28,273 nt of DNA from a virus: IMG/VR virus record IMGVR_UViG_3300024258_000095, positions 1 through 28,273 of that record. The stretch is one strand, 5' to 3'. Shown here one piece after another: positions 1-7,803 of the stretch. Position 1 is the stretch's first letter. Each line of letters opens with the position of its first letter. The translations under genes and the position numbers were made by a program. Under the pieces are notes generated by a model. The model was not told where the DNA came from, did not search any database, and was given only the letters and a program-made list of their open reading frames with translations.

Positions 1-1058
1 TCATCTTGTGCGCTACCATCAACTAATGGTTTTTGTTCATTGTTGATATCAGTTAGTGCAGCGATATATTGATCTCTACTATTTAATTCAGAAAAAGTTC
101 CATCAACATCAACAGATTTTAGCTGAGTAATTCTATCACTAACAACGTCAAATGTGCCATCATTTAAATGTTCCATAAGGTCTTTTCTAGTCTCAGCGTC
201 TTTTAAAAACACATCAAAACTTTCTTTGTCCCATTGAGAACCAACTACTTCTTTTAGTCTTGACGAAACATCTCCACCATAAGATTTAGCTGTTTCAAAT
301 GTATCGTTTATAACCATTTGTTCATCAGTAGCAATATGATTTTTCGCTTCATATGAAATATCATCAAGCTCTAAATCTAAAATAGGATCAATATCTAAAT
401 TTGAAATAAGTTGCTTGATAGCTTCTTTATCTCCATTCATAACATCAATCATCATGTTAAATTTATCAGAATCTTCTAACATTCCATTACTCTTGATAGC
501 ATCCATTAATGGTCTGTACTTTTTAAATCCAGACATTTTTTCACTAAAGCCATGTGCCATTTGCTGGCTCTTAATAATTTGTTCTGGAGTAGTAAAGCCT
601 TTTACTTTTCTACCATTAGCAACAAATTCAGCATTAGTGATTTCATCATAAAACTTTTTGTATCTCGATAACTCGGAATCATCTTCAGTGTCTTCTACGT
701 CATCGTCAGTCAGTAGCTCTGTGTCTGTTTCTTCATCTTCATCATCTTCGATATCTTGTTCTACTGGAGAGTTTTCCTCTTCATCCGAATCATCTTCATC
801 TAAAGTATCATCTTCTTCATCGTCATCAAGAACATTCGTTTCTTCATCTTCAAACTCATCTTCATCAAGATCAGTGTCCTCGTCAATATCATCATTGTCG
901 ATATCATCATCCTCAAGTTCATTATCGTCAACTACTTCATCCTCGTTAGCTTGTCCTTCAGCACCTGGATCTCGTTCAAGTCCACCAGATTCGATTTGTT
1001 CAAGAATGCTATTAAAATCTTCAGCAGAAGAAGCGTCTACACCATGTTTAACTTCCAT
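1..1058 (-). CDS. Acidic scaffolding-type capsid assembly protein (partial, runs off left edge)
   Basis: The frame stays open from ATG at 1058 to base 1, about 352 codons, and its end lies outside the window. The first ~30 residues are ordinary. Residues ~30-130 are an extreme Asp/Glu run. Then comes a more typical domain containing YKKFYDEI, VKGFTTPEQIIKSQQMAHGF and GDKEAIKQLISNLDIDPILD. Family knowledge: a phage protein encoded beside the portal with an acidic N-terminus, a 'GFTTPEQ' segment and a 'GDKEAIKKL..DPLD'-type segment is usually the internal scaffold that guides prohead assembly and is then lost. The start has a clear AGGAGA site 7 bases upstream, overlapping the end of the previous gene. 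A major capsid gene is expected next to the left, outside the window. The scaffold role is inferred from position and composition. Confidence 0.6.
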   Translation of the reverse strand, partial: MEVKHGVDASSAEDFNSILEQIESGGLERDPGAEGQANEDEVVDDNELEDDDIDNDDIDEDTDLDEDEFEDEETNVLDDDEEDDTLDEDDSDEEENSPVEQDIEDDEDEETDTELLTDDDVEDTEDDSELSRYKKFYDEITNAEFVANGRKVKGFTTPEQIIKSQQMAHGFSEKMSGFKKYRPLMDAIKSNGMLEDSDKFNMMIDVMNGDKEAIKQLISNLDIDPILDLELDDISYEAKNHIATDEQMVINDTFETAKSYGGDVSSRLKEVVGSQWDKESFDVFLKDAETRKDLMEHLNDGTFDVVSDRITQLKSVDVDGTFSELNSRDQYIAALTDINNEQKPLVDGSAQD

Positions 1059-1060
1059 GA

Positions 1061-1480
1061 CTATTCTCCTTCATTTAATAAGCGTGATTTTAATTCTTCA
1101 GATTCTGCAATTTTTTGTAGTGCAAGATCACCAGATTCAATAGAATTCTTAATAAATGCTTTTACTAAACGAATAGTATTTGCAGATGCTAAAACTTCTT
1201 TCTCATCTTCCTCGCTAAGTTTATTTTCTCCAAATAGAAATTCTGAAATGTTTTTTTCGCCATCATTAAGAAGACGACTTTCAATAACTGTTTTCCATTC
1301 CTCAGTAGATACTAACTTTTTAGCAGCATTGCTAAATTGAATCATATCAGTAAACTCAACAATATTTGAATCAATTTCTTCAATCTTGGTTTCTAACTCG
1401 GTTTTTTCGTTTTCCATAATTTTCCTCTTTTTGGGTGTGATAATCACAGTGCCATCATTTCTGTTTTCAGTTAACGACAT
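1061..1480 (-). CDS. Small charged helical protein between portal and scaffold genes, unknown function
   Basis: It encodes 139 residues, Glu/Lys-rich and probably mostly helical, with no membrane segment or recognisable catalytic motif. It lies in the portal-scaffold block and is separated from the scaffold gene by two bases, so it is probably a structural or assembly accessory. The start is uncertain. The first ATG at 1480 has no visible ribosome site, while Met22 at 1417 (MENEKTEL) is preceded by AGAGGA at good spacing and would give a 118-residue product. The longer form is given here because the extra residues read like normal protein sequence. I do not recognise the family. Confidence 0.6.
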   Translation of the reverse strand: MSLTENRNDGTVIITPKKRKIMENEKTELETKIEEIDSNIVEFTDMIQFSNAAKKLVSTEEWKTVIESRLLNDGEKNISEFLFGENKLSEEDEKEVLASANTIRLVKAFIKNSIESGDLALQKIAESEELKSRLLNEGE

Positions 1481-1537
1481 GAAAAGTCGATGAATTTCAA
1501 AAATTCAACATCATTATATAGAATTAAGCTTTATGTT

Positions 1538-1939
1538 TTATTGAATCTGTCCTAACCCAGTACCTTGTGGAGCTTGTTCTTGCACATTTTGAGAGCCAGG
1601 TTGTTGCATAGCTTCTGAAAGTCTTGCTTTTATTTCATCATGTACTCTTGGATCATTCATGATATTTGCTAGCTGATTCTCGTCAAGTTGACCAGATTCT
1701 ATTGCTTCAATTACATACTGATTGTATTCTCTACTTTCTTGTTCTTCCCTCTGCGCTTCATGTTCATTGATAATTCTTGAACGATCTGCTTCTTTTCCTG
1801 CTTGAATTTCATTAATTCTCTGTTGCGCAGTAAGTTCATTGATAATTTGATCAGGATTCTTTGCAGTTCCTTCACCGACTGGTTGCTTCTGTGGTGCTTG
1901 TTGTTGTATTTGACCTAGTCCTTGTTGTTCTTCTAACAT
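1538..1939 (-). CDS. Gln/Glu-rich small protein directly downstream of the portal gene
   Basis: It encodes 133 residues, very rich in Gln, Glu and Asn. The same hexapeptide GLGQIQ occurs near the N-terminus (residues 7-12) and at the extreme C-terminus. A helical stretch in the middle (AQQRINEIQAGKEADRSRII) looks like a coiled coil. Its start codon overlaps the portal stop (TAATG), so translation is coupled to the portal. Small low-complexity proteins in this slot are often head assembly or portal-associated factors in large podovirus-type phages, but the sequence itself gives no function. One copy of the genome-wide octamer AGAGCCAG falls in its coding region (PGSQ codons). Confidence 0.6.
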   Translation of the reverse strand: MLEEQQGLGQIQQQAPQKQPVGEGTAKNPDQIINELTAQQRINEIQAGKEADRSRIINEHEAQREEQESREYNQYVIEAIESGQLDENQLANIMNDPRVHDEIKARLSEAMQQPGSQNVQEQAPQGTGLGQIQ

Positions 1940-4167
1940 TATATAGTTCCTTCTGTGTTGTTTTGAGAGCCAGGGATCAAGTCTCTTTCGTAATCTTTGG
2001 CTAGTGCATCAAATGATTTTTCTTCCATTCTATTTGCATGCTTAGAGATTTCTCTTTCCATATGTCTGCTCTCGTTTATACCATCATGATCTCTAATAAC
2101 ATCATAATCAATCTTATCGCGCTCTGAAAGAAGTTTAGATGCTTGTGCTTCTTTGAGAGATGCTTCTGCAGTCTTCTTGCGAACATCAACTTCATTCTCT
2201 CTACTTCTTGAATATCTTTCAGAAATTCTTGAATCAGCTTCTTGGATTTGTTTTTTAAGCAATTCGTTTTCAAGACGTAAATTATCCATTTGCATTTGTT
2301 CTGCTTGTAACTGAGATTCACTAGGACCTTCTGGCTCAATATTCTCCATTTTCTCGGCCAAGTCAACTTGATTCCATAATCTAGCAATCTTCGCATAATG
2401 TAGGTTTGCAATCTCTGACGGCATATTTGCTGCATTTGTCTGCATGAGAGTCATAATCTTATCAGCAGTTTCGTTGTCTTTTTCTGGAGTAGAAATGTTT
2501 ATTTTTAAATCAAATTCACCCTGTAAATCATCTCGTCTAATTGTTGCAAACTCTTCATTGGTGATTCTTATTACTTGCTCTTCCTCCATAAACTCTTGAT
2601 TCATAGCGATTGTCATGCGCGCTAAATCTACAAACATTGAACTCAATCTTCTCAATATTGAAAGCTCACGCTTGCTTGTTGCATCTAAAGCACTACGAAT
2701 ACCAGTTGCGCTTGCTCCCAAGGCTTGACCAGATATTCCACCTGAAAATGATTTAGTACCTGTAAGTGACTCAGCTTCAGCCTCTTCTCGTTGTAACATA
2801 TTGAATACAGTAGAAGGAACTGGCTCTACGCTTCTTCTATGGATTGATTTTTGAGGATCAAATCCACCTCTGAAGAAAACAGTATTACCCTTGTAGTAAT
2901 TATCTTTTTGAACAGCAGATGGTAGTAATTGCTCATCTATAAATTCTTGTCCAACTGCATGTGTAGAAGTAATATCAAGTGAGGCTCTAAGCAATTTACC
3001 TACAGTTTCTTGATTGTCAATAAGTAGTTCAGCATCTGGCTCTCCGTGTGGGCTATCCATAACAGGCATATAATGAGCCATAGAATAAGGTATTCTGTTG
3101 TGCGAAAAAGGATTCTCTTCCATGCGAACTAGTGTGTTGTTTACCCATGTAGCAACAATAGACACAAGCTCACCAGTGCCATGAATATCCCAATAACCCC
3201 AATATTCAAATGCTCTAAGCTTCTTTCTTGCCTTATCTTTTAATTGAAATGATCGAGAATCATCATTCTCAAAATCTCTATTACCTTCAAATCCTTCATC
3301 AGCATTTAAATTAATATTATCAATATTCTTATAGTGACCGAATTCTTCCTCTATTTCTTCACCATTATCATCAATATATTTTTCAACTTTATATTCATTC
3401 TTTTTTAACTCTGAATAGTTAGTGTCGTAATCATGTATAAGAAATAGTGCAGTTTTAATGTCTCCATTGCATCCAGGATCAAGCATTACATTTTCGCCAT
3501 TACAAACCAACCATTGTGGTTGATTTTTAGTAGTTACTACTTTCTCAACTATAACAGTTTTTTCAGATATAACCACTGGCTCTCCTGATTGAATGATGGC
3601 TTCTGCTTCTGCTTCATTTATTTGACCAGATTGGACCATCGCCATTAAATATTCATAGCTCTGTTCAGGTGTAGCATATATAGGCATTTTCTCTTTTGCT
3701 TTAATCTTCTTCTCTTCAAATTCCCATCCAGCTTTAACAATAACACTACCTTGCTCTACATCACGTCTAACAATATCATTTACTAATTTTGTCTTATTCA
3801 TTAATGTATTCAGCTGATATTCGAAAATAATTTGATTTTGTTTTGCAGCCTCTACATCTTCTGCAGTTCTACCTAGAAATTCAAACAATTTAGATGAAGA
3901 TAGAAATGGTTCTTCTAATGCAGGATATTTCCATTCTTGTTGCTTTCTAACTAATTTTGGTCTAACCTTGCTTTTTCTTTTGCGAGGATCAACCTTGATT
4001 TCTTTCCCGCCTTCTCTATCAGTTTTCCACTTTGATAAGTTAGCAACATGTGTAGAGTGATATGATTCAGCCTCTTTTTGATCTGCTTGTAAATCTTCAA
4101 GAGTTGGCTCTTGTTTCCAAGTAGGTTGCAGCTTTACTGAATTCATATTGCTATTATCTAAAGACAT
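1939..4167 (-). CDS. Portal protein
   Basis: This protein of about 742 residues forms the dodecameric ring at the head vertex through which DNA enters and to which the neck binds. Recognisable features are an N-terminal basic stretch followed by WKYPALEEPFLSS (about residues 75-95), typical of the ~700-770-residue portals of N4-like and related podovirus-type phages, a long central alpha/beta region, and a long Glu/Gln/Arg-rich helical C-terminus (about 600-740) matching the portal stem/barrel. The start is chosen at ATG 4167 (MSLDNSN) because GGAG lies 9 bases upstream; an in-frame ATG at 4182 has no ribosome site. It ends in a TAATG overlap with the next gene. Oddly, it follows the lysis genes and is about 15 kb away from TerL. 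Confidence 0.85.
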   Translation of the reverse strand: MSLDNSNMNSVKLQPTWKQEPTLEDLQADQKEAESYHSTHVANLSKWKTDREGGKEIKVDPRKRKSKVRPKLVRKQQEWKYPALEEPFLSSSKLFEFLGRTAEDVEAAKQNQIIFEYQLNTLMNKTKLVNDIVRRDVEQGSVIVKAGWEFEEKKIKAKEKMPIYATPEQSYEYLMAMVQSGQINEAEAEAIIQSGEPVVISEKTVIVEKVVTTKNQPQWLVCNGENVMLDPGCNGDIKTALFLIHDYDTNYSELKKNEYKVEKYIDDNGEEIEEEFGHYKNIDNINLNADEGFEGNRDFENDDSRSFQLKDKARKKLRAFEYWGYWDIHGTGELVSIVATWVNNTLVRMEENPFSHNRIPYSMAHYMPVMDSPHGEPDAELLIDNQETVGKLLRASLDITSTHAVGQEFIDEQLLPSAVQKDNYYKGNTVFFRGGFDPQKSIHRRSVEPVPSTVFNMLQREEAEAESLTGTKSFSGGISGQALGASATGIRSALDATSKRELSILRRLSSMFVDLARMTIAMNQEFMEEEQVIRITNEEFATIRRDDLQGEFDLKINISTPEKDNETADKIMTLMQTNAANMPSEIANLHYAKIARLWNQVDLAEKMENIEPEGPSESQLQAEQMQMDNLRLENELLKKQIQEADSRISERYSRSRENEVDVRKKTAEASLKEAQASKLLSERDKIDYDVIRDHDGINESRHMEREISKHANRMEEKSFDALAKDYERDLIPGSQNNTEGTI

Positions 4168-4200
4168 ATTCGAAATCTCCATATTAGTTTGTAATATTTA

Positions 4201-4258
4201 CTTTCATTTAGAAGCTTATAAAGCATCCAAATGAAAGCAAATACCGGGATTATACCCG
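4201..4258 (-). other. Two hairpins in the lysozyme-portal intergenic spacer
   Basis: The ~90-base gap between lysozyme and portal holds two inverted repeats. One is CTTTCATTT (4201-4209) with AAATGAAAG (4229-4237), nine perfect pairs. The other is CGGG (4245-4248) with CCCG (4255-4258), enclosing a TATAAT on the minus strand. No U-run follows either hairpin, so these look more like an RNA processing or partial termination point, or an internal promoter, than a strong terminator. They separate lysis from head genes. Confidence 0.45.
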
Positions 4259-4272
4259 ATATTGACTTTATA

Positions 4273-4728
4273 TTATTCTTTTACAACTTTAACGAGCATA
4301 GGTATAATATTCTCTGCTCTATTTGTTGCTTGACGATACCATCGGCTATCTCTAGCTTCTCTCTCGATACCTTCAACATCTTTTTCTTTCATTGCTTTAA
4401 GCATATTTTTAAACTTCATAAGCCCATTGGACCCAATTTGATATGCCATATTTGACAATCCATTTTTTTGCGATTGAGTTAAATCATCCCAAAAATCTAC
4501 ATATTTAACAAGTTCGTTCATCTTCTCCGTTAACCTTTTTTCTAACAAATATTCTGCTTCATTTTCATCCACTTTAACAAGTGAGCCATATCCAATAGTT
4601 AAGTTTAATTTAGGCAGCCATTTCTCAATAATTGCCAATTCGTCTTTAGGGATAGTTCTTTTAACCAACACATCAATATATGGATCACTGCTGAATCCTT
4701 CATGCCTTTTAAGATCTTCTAACAACAT
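4273..4728 (-). CDS. Endolysin, T4-type lysozyme (GH24)
   Basis: A 151-residue muramidase that cuts the glycan strands of peptidoglycan at lysis. The catalytic triad of T4 lysozyme can be placed: Glu10 in RHEGF, Asp19 nine residues later as in T4, and Thr44 in TIGYGS. The C-terminal signature SRWYRQATNRAENII (128-142) closely matches the T4 SRWYNQTPNRA motif. About 19 extra residues lie between Asp19 and Thr44 compared with T4, mostly charged helix. There is no signal peptide, so export should need a holin. It is preceded by AAAGGT at good spacing and sits below a holin-like gene and a small gene, forming the lysis cassette. Confidence 0.88.
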   Translation of the reverse strand: MLLEDLKRHEGFSSDPYIDVLVKRTIPKDELAIIEKWLPKLNLTIGYGSLVKVDENEAEYLLEKRLTEKMNELVKYVDFWDDLTQSQKNGLSNMAYQIGSNGLMKFKNMLKAMKEKDVEGIEREARDSRWYRQATNRAENIIPMLVKVVKE

Positions 4729-4738
4729 ACACTAACCT

Positions 4739-5122
4739 TTAAAATTTAATTTTAATATTCTGTATTGCTCTAATTGCTGTATCTAAACCAAGATTATTAG
4801 TTTTTTTATCAGCAAGTTTTAGCATGCCCCTTTCTGCAACAGCCATAGCTAAATTCTGTGTCAACTTATTGTTGCCTAGAACATTTGCCATTTTTGATGG
4901 ACCTTTTAAACCAAAAGCAGGCAACGACTTATCACTAATATCAGAAATAATTCCTTCTATTAATTCATCATCAATCTTGTTTTCAGTAAACCCTACTAGC
5001 CATCTAAGTGCCAGGGTTGTTAATCTGGATGTAGCTCTTTCGGCTACAACTTCCCATGCAACCTTAGCAAACATAGCTTTAAAGCTTTCAACTACTAAAC
5101 CTACAATAATACCTTGTATCAT
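4739..5122 (-). CDS. Small protein of the lysis cassette, unknown function
   Basis: It encodes 127 residues. The N-terminus (MIQGIIVGLVVESFKAMF) is hydrophobic enough to be membrane-associated, and the rest is amphipathic and helical with many Ala, Leu and Lys. It lies between the holin-like gene and lysozyme, starting two bases before the holin-like coding region ends in transcription order, with GGAGA just upstream. Position suggests a lysis accessory (second holin, antiholin or spanin part), but no spanin lipobox or family motif is visible. I do not recognise the family. Confidence 0.6.
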   Translation of the reverse strand: MIQGIIVGLVVESFKAMFAKVAWEVVAERATSRLTTLALRWLVGFTENKIDDELIEGIISDISDKSLPAFGLKGPSKMANVLGNNKLTQNLAMAVAERGMLKLADKKTNNLGLDTAIRAIQNIKIKF

Positions 5123-5123
5123 C

Positions 5124-5369
5124 TCATTCTCCTATCAAGTATTTTATTAAAGCTGCATACAGTGGAGTTACTATAAATACAACAATACTCACGCCAATTT
5201 TAAGATTTGTTTTTATAGTAACAATCTCTTTTGCTATATCATGATTAAACGTAGACTGTTTAACATTGATTTTTTTCTGTTCCTTGTTCTCTTCTTTAAT
5301 ATTATCTACTTTTTCAGCAAATAAGTCTTTAAGTCCGTCAATTTTAGAGTTAAACGATTCAACGCTCAT
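5124..5369 (-). CDS. Holin-like (XhlA-type) membrane protein
   Basis: It encodes 81 residues with a charged N-terminal coiled coil (about 1-50) and a single C-terminal membrane span (about 57-78, GVSIVVFIVTPLYAALIKYL). This is the layout of XhlA/haemolysin-type holin partners encoded beside phage endolysins. It has a strong GAGGAGG ribosome site inside the end of the preceding PAS gene, with which it overlaps by 11 bases, so translation is probably coupled. A holin-related role is inferred from topology and from lysozyme two genes downstream. A plain structural membrane protein cannot be excluded. Confidence 0.55.
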   Translation of the reverse strand: MSVESFNSKIDGLKDLFAEKVDNIKEENKEQKKINVKQSTFNHDIAKEIVTIKTNLKIGVSIVVFIVTPLYAALIKYLIGE

Positions 5370-6108
5370 CAGTACCTCCTCTTTTTATTGCGTCCATGTA
5401 GAAATTATATATAGCCTCACCCTCTCCTTCTTTAACATAGACTACATCACTAAGTATGTCCTCTATAGAAGTTATAGTATTTGCACATTCGCTATTGCAA
5501 TGCAACTTTAATAACTTGAATATTCTATCTGTAATATCCTTACCACTCCCAGAAGTTGCAAATATATTACCCTGTTTATCTCTAATACAATGCTTGCTGA
5601 CATCTAAAATTAAAGGAAATCCTCCACTAAAGCCAAATTCAATAAAGGTCATATCAGTGCCAGCGCCAATTGTTACTTCATCGCTACCATAACAGTATGC
5701 ACCAAAGTCATGATTCTCTGAACCGAACTTCCTTACTGCTTGAGCACCAAAGTAATGGTCGTTTTTGCCGATAGTATCTTTGAGTTCACCGCTAAACAAT
5801 AAACCATGTCTGATTTTCTTGTTAGCCCACATGTACTCACCATTAACCTTCTTCATCCATAGCATATCTGGGTGCTCTTCACCAAATAATTCTAATGTGA
5901 TTCTATTCGCTAAAGCATAATCTTTTGCTTCTTCAATCTTTTCTTGTAACTTTCTTTCTAACTTGTCCCATTCTTCTTTTCCGGATAAACTAGTGTCTAA
6001 TTTTCTATGAAGACTATCAGTTGAATCTTTAATCTCTTTGGCTGTCTTTATTAAATTACAACCAACGCTGAAAAAGTTCTTAATTTTGCTGATTATATTG
6101 CAATTCAT
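5359..6108 (-). CDS. PAS-domain protein in the lysis/tail block
   Basis: It encodes 249 residues. The N-terminal ~65 residues are helical with a coiled coil (SGKEEWDKLERKLQEKIEEA). Residues ~80-195 read as a PAS fold: 'WMKKVNGEYMWANKKI' matches the usual 'dxxGxyxxaN' start, 'IGKNDHYF' the middle, and 'IRDKQGNIFATSGSGKDITDR' the usual 'DxxGxxxGxxGxxxDIT' end. PAS domains bind small ligands or cofactors and usually feed a kinase, cyclase or transcription output. No output domain is visible here. It overlaps the preceding gene as ATGA and the holin-like gene by 11 bases. In a phage late operon it may sense a host signal or act as a structural or binding module. The domain call is by pattern only. 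Confidence 0.6.
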   Translation of the reverse strand: MNCNIISKIKNFFSVGCNLIKTAKEIKDSTDSLHRKLDTSLSGKEEWDKLERKLQEKIEEAKDYALANRITLELFGEEHPDMLWMKKVNGEYMWANKKIRHGLLFSGELKDTIGKNDHYFGAQAVRKFGSENHDFGAYCYGSDEVTIGAGTDMTFIEFGFSGGFPLILDVSKHCIRDKQGNIFATSGSGKDITDRIFKLLKLHCNSECANTITSIEDILSDVVYVKEGEGEAIYNFYMDAIKRGGTDER

Positions 6109-6551
6109 GAACCAATTCCCTGCGGATTAACTTTTAAGTCATAGTGTATTTCTCGTCTAAATAATGAGTTTCCTGATGAAGGATCAGCTAATCGATTCTC
6201 TAGTTGAATTGCTGTCCAAGGAAGTCCTGTGTCTGGATCATTTCCAGAAAGTGATTCATTTTTAAATAGTTGCACTACTAATAGATATTTTCCTGAAAGT
6301 ATTGTGTTTGTTTGACCAGGAGATAATCTTACATATATACCATCAGTTGAAACTCCAGAAGTGTTATCAAATTTAGCTTCATAAGCTGGCTCTCCAAGTG
6401 AATCTAAACCAAGTTGCTGTTTACTTCCTCCAACCTTATTTAAAACCACAATTCTTGCTCTGTACTCAGTATATACTGACTCATCTTTTATTGATAATTG
6501 GTATGTTTTTGTACTATCACCTTGATATATTTCAATTGAATCTTTAGCCAA
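6105..6551 (-). CDS. Virion/tail accessory protein with QGDSTKTY N-terminal module (intact paralog)
   Basis: It encodes 148 residues, predominantly beta-rich. It starts with TTG at 6551, seven bases after a strong AGGAG; no better ATG exists. The N-terminal part (IYQGDSTKTYQLSIKD...YRARIVV) recurs in the truncated gene at 8227-8364, making them paralogs. The 'GDS.T...' opening resembles the N-terminal module of baseplate or tail-fibre proteins that attach appendages, but this is weak. It overlaps its upstream partner (6544-6792) by eight bases and the PAS gene by four. Probably a late structural protein. Confidence 0.55.
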   Translation of the reverse strand: MAKDSIEIYQGDSTKTYQLSIKDESVYTEYRARIVVLNKVGGSKQQLGLDSLGEPAYEAKFDNTSGVSTDGIYVRLSPGQTNTILSGKYLLVVQLFKNESLSGNDPDTGLPWTAIQLENRLADPSSGNSLFRREIHYDLKVNPQGIGS

Positions 6552-6792
6552 CTTTCATCTCCTTTATTTTCTTAATTATTACATCCCCATGATCCATAAT
6601 AGAAACGCTTCCATGTGTTGATATATTTGAAACTTTTTTAGATTCTGCAATAGTAACATTATCTTTATTAGTTTCAAATATATCAACATGACCACCAGTG
6701 ATTTTCAAAATTCTAATATTATGAAATAAAGATAAAGCTGTTGCTCCATCAGAACCAGAACTTAATGACAGGATTAATTCTCCAGTTGTCAT
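6544..6792 (-). CDS. Small TTGEL-type virion protein, paralog of 8357-8611
   Basis: It encodes 82 residues. The start at 6792 is chosen because ATG overlaps the stop of the 56-residue upstream gene as ATGA and because the product then begins MTTGELIL, matching MATTGELLFG of the paralog at 8357-8611. Shared positions continue through '..TAL....NI.....I.GG.V.I'. The C-terminal halves differ. It is followed by the QGDSTKTY gene in the same order as in the second copy, so the pair is a duplicated cassette. Function unknown; the location among tail genes suggests a minor virion component. Confidence 0.6.
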   Translation of the reverse strand: MTTGELILSLSSGSDGATALSLFHNIRILKITGGHVDIFETNKDNVTIAESKKVSNISTHGSVSIMDHGDVIIKKIKEMKVG

Positions 6793-6959
6793 GATAACAC
6801 TTTGGACCATACATTGGTTGAAATTTCTTCTGCAGTAGGAAAATTTGATGCATTTGCAAAAGTAAGGCCTGTAGTTCCGTCAAGATTAGTGAATGTCCAA
6901 TCATTATTCTCAGAAGCATCCACTGCATCAAAGTTATATTCCTTAAAGTATGCAGACAT
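6789..6959 (-). CDS. 56-residue protein coupled to its neighbours at both ends
   Basis: A short gene that fits exactly between two others. Its ATG at 6959 overlaps the upstream stop as TAATG and its TGA overlaps the downstream start as ATGA. The product begins MSAYFKEYNFDAVDASENND and ends in WSKVLS; it is acidic and aromatic-rich with no membrane segment. The double overlap is good evidence that it is translated. I see no family match. Its neighbours are tail appendage genes. Confidence 0.6.
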   Translation of the reverse strand: MSAYFKEYNFDAVDASENNDWTFTNLDGTTGLTFANASNFPTAEEISTNVWSKVLS

Positions 6960-7450
6960 TACATTAGACTTATTGCTTTAACTTCTGCAGTAGTAGTAGC
7001 AGCATTAATGTCATCTTCTTTCTTATGTAATGAACCTTGTGCACCAGCTATATCCAAAACTTTAACACCAATCTTACCAAGTAGCACAACTCTATTTATA
7101 CCTCTAATCAATGCAAGTCTGTCCGCATAAGGAGTAGCAACAGTATTATCATTAATCCATCTAGTCCATTCAGCTGTTTGTATTGCCCATGTGTCTAATT
7201 CAAACTCGGCAGTGTCAACTATTAAAGATTGGATAATCTCACCCCAAAATTCTCTTACTTCTTGAATTCTTTTAATCTTTTCTTCTTCAAGAGTCAAAGC
7301 AACAGGAGTAGGAATATCCCAGCTAGTCCCATTCCAATAAGCATGATCATCCCTCCCTGGCTCTACAGTAGTATAAGTAGCACCAACCATCGGATCATCA
7401 TCAGTAAATCCTATATAGAGCATATTGGTATCATATAAGTAGTTTCTCAT
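6959..7450 (-). CDS. Tail-fibre accessory protein (DUF4376-like C-terminus)
   Basis: It encodes 163 residues. The first ~55 residues (LYDTNMLYIGFTDDDP...YWNGTSWDIP) resemble the N-terminal module of tail-fibre assembly or tip proteins. Residues ~58-160 form a long helical segment (REFWGEIIQSLIV...WTRWINDN...INRVVLLGKIGVKVLDIAG) like the DUF4376 domain found at the ends of phage tail-fibre proteins. It lies between the two HTH genes and the small 56-residue gene. The role in fibre assembly or as a fibre tip is inferred from this resemblance and from the many appendage genes around it. Confidence 0.5.
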   Translation of the reverse strand: MRNYLYDTNMLYIGFTDDDPMVGATYTTVEPGRDDHAYWNGTSWDIPTPVALTLEEEKIKRIQEVREFWGEIIQSLIVDTAEFELDTWAIQTAEWTRWINDNTVATPYADRLALIRGINRVVLLGKIGVKVLDIAGAQGSLHKKEDDINAATTTAEVKAISLM

Positions 7451-7458
7451 TATAATCC

Positions 7459-7803
7459 TTATTTCTGAGTGTTTCTAAATTCAGGTATTGACATTCCATA
7501 AACTTTTTTAAACATTTTACTTAATGTACCCTTTGATACATCACAAATACAAGCAACTTCTGATATTGGAGAGCCAGTGGAGAGAAGACGAAGTTCAGTT
7601 TTGTAAAGATCAGTTTTTAAAACCCATCCTTTTAGGTTCCACATTTTGACAGAAGAAGGCTCAACCAATTTAGTTTTACCGTTATTAAATATAGCTACTC
7701 TTCCAGTCATGGTCATTGATTGTTTGAACTTATTTCTATCTGAACGCGTTTTGCCAAATCTGAGTTTTCTTTCAGATTCAGTCATTGTTAGGTTATATTT
7801 CAT
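7459..7803 (-). CDS. Small HTH protein of homing-endonuclease accessory type (copy 1)
   Basis: It encodes 114 residues. A basic N-terminal part (TESERKLRFGKTRSDRNKFK) leads to a beta segment GRVAIFNNGKTKLVEP...WNLKGWVLKTDL, then a helix-turn-helix ISEVACICDVSKGTLSKMFKK at about 79-100. The 'NGK.K.V....W..GW' pattern and NUMOD-like basic N-terminus are common in the DNA-binding parts of phage homing endonucleases, but no HNH or GIY-YIG nuclease is visible. It starts as ATGA on the stop of the preceding paralog. The two proteins align over nearly their whole length. Confidence 0.55.
   Translation of the reverse strand: MKYNLTMTESERKLRFGKTRSDRNKFKQSMTMTGRVAIFNNGKTKLVEPSSVKMWNLKGWVLKTDLYKTELRLLSTGSPISEVACICDVSKGTLSKMFKKVYGMSIPEFRNTQK

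Noticed and set aside
658-1143. Ser-rich plus-strand open frame
   Set aside because: It is the complement of the Asp/Glu run of the minus-strand scaffold gene; GAT/GAA codons read backwards give Ser codons.
2076-2435. 119-codon minus-strand frame inside the portal gene
   Set aside because: It lies entirely within the portal coding sequence in another frame, with no ribosome site or family pattern.
6749-6931. 60-codon minus-strand frame
   Set aside because: The real gene here is the 56-codon frame 6789-6959, which has overlapping start and stop with both neighbours; this one is in another frame without such support.
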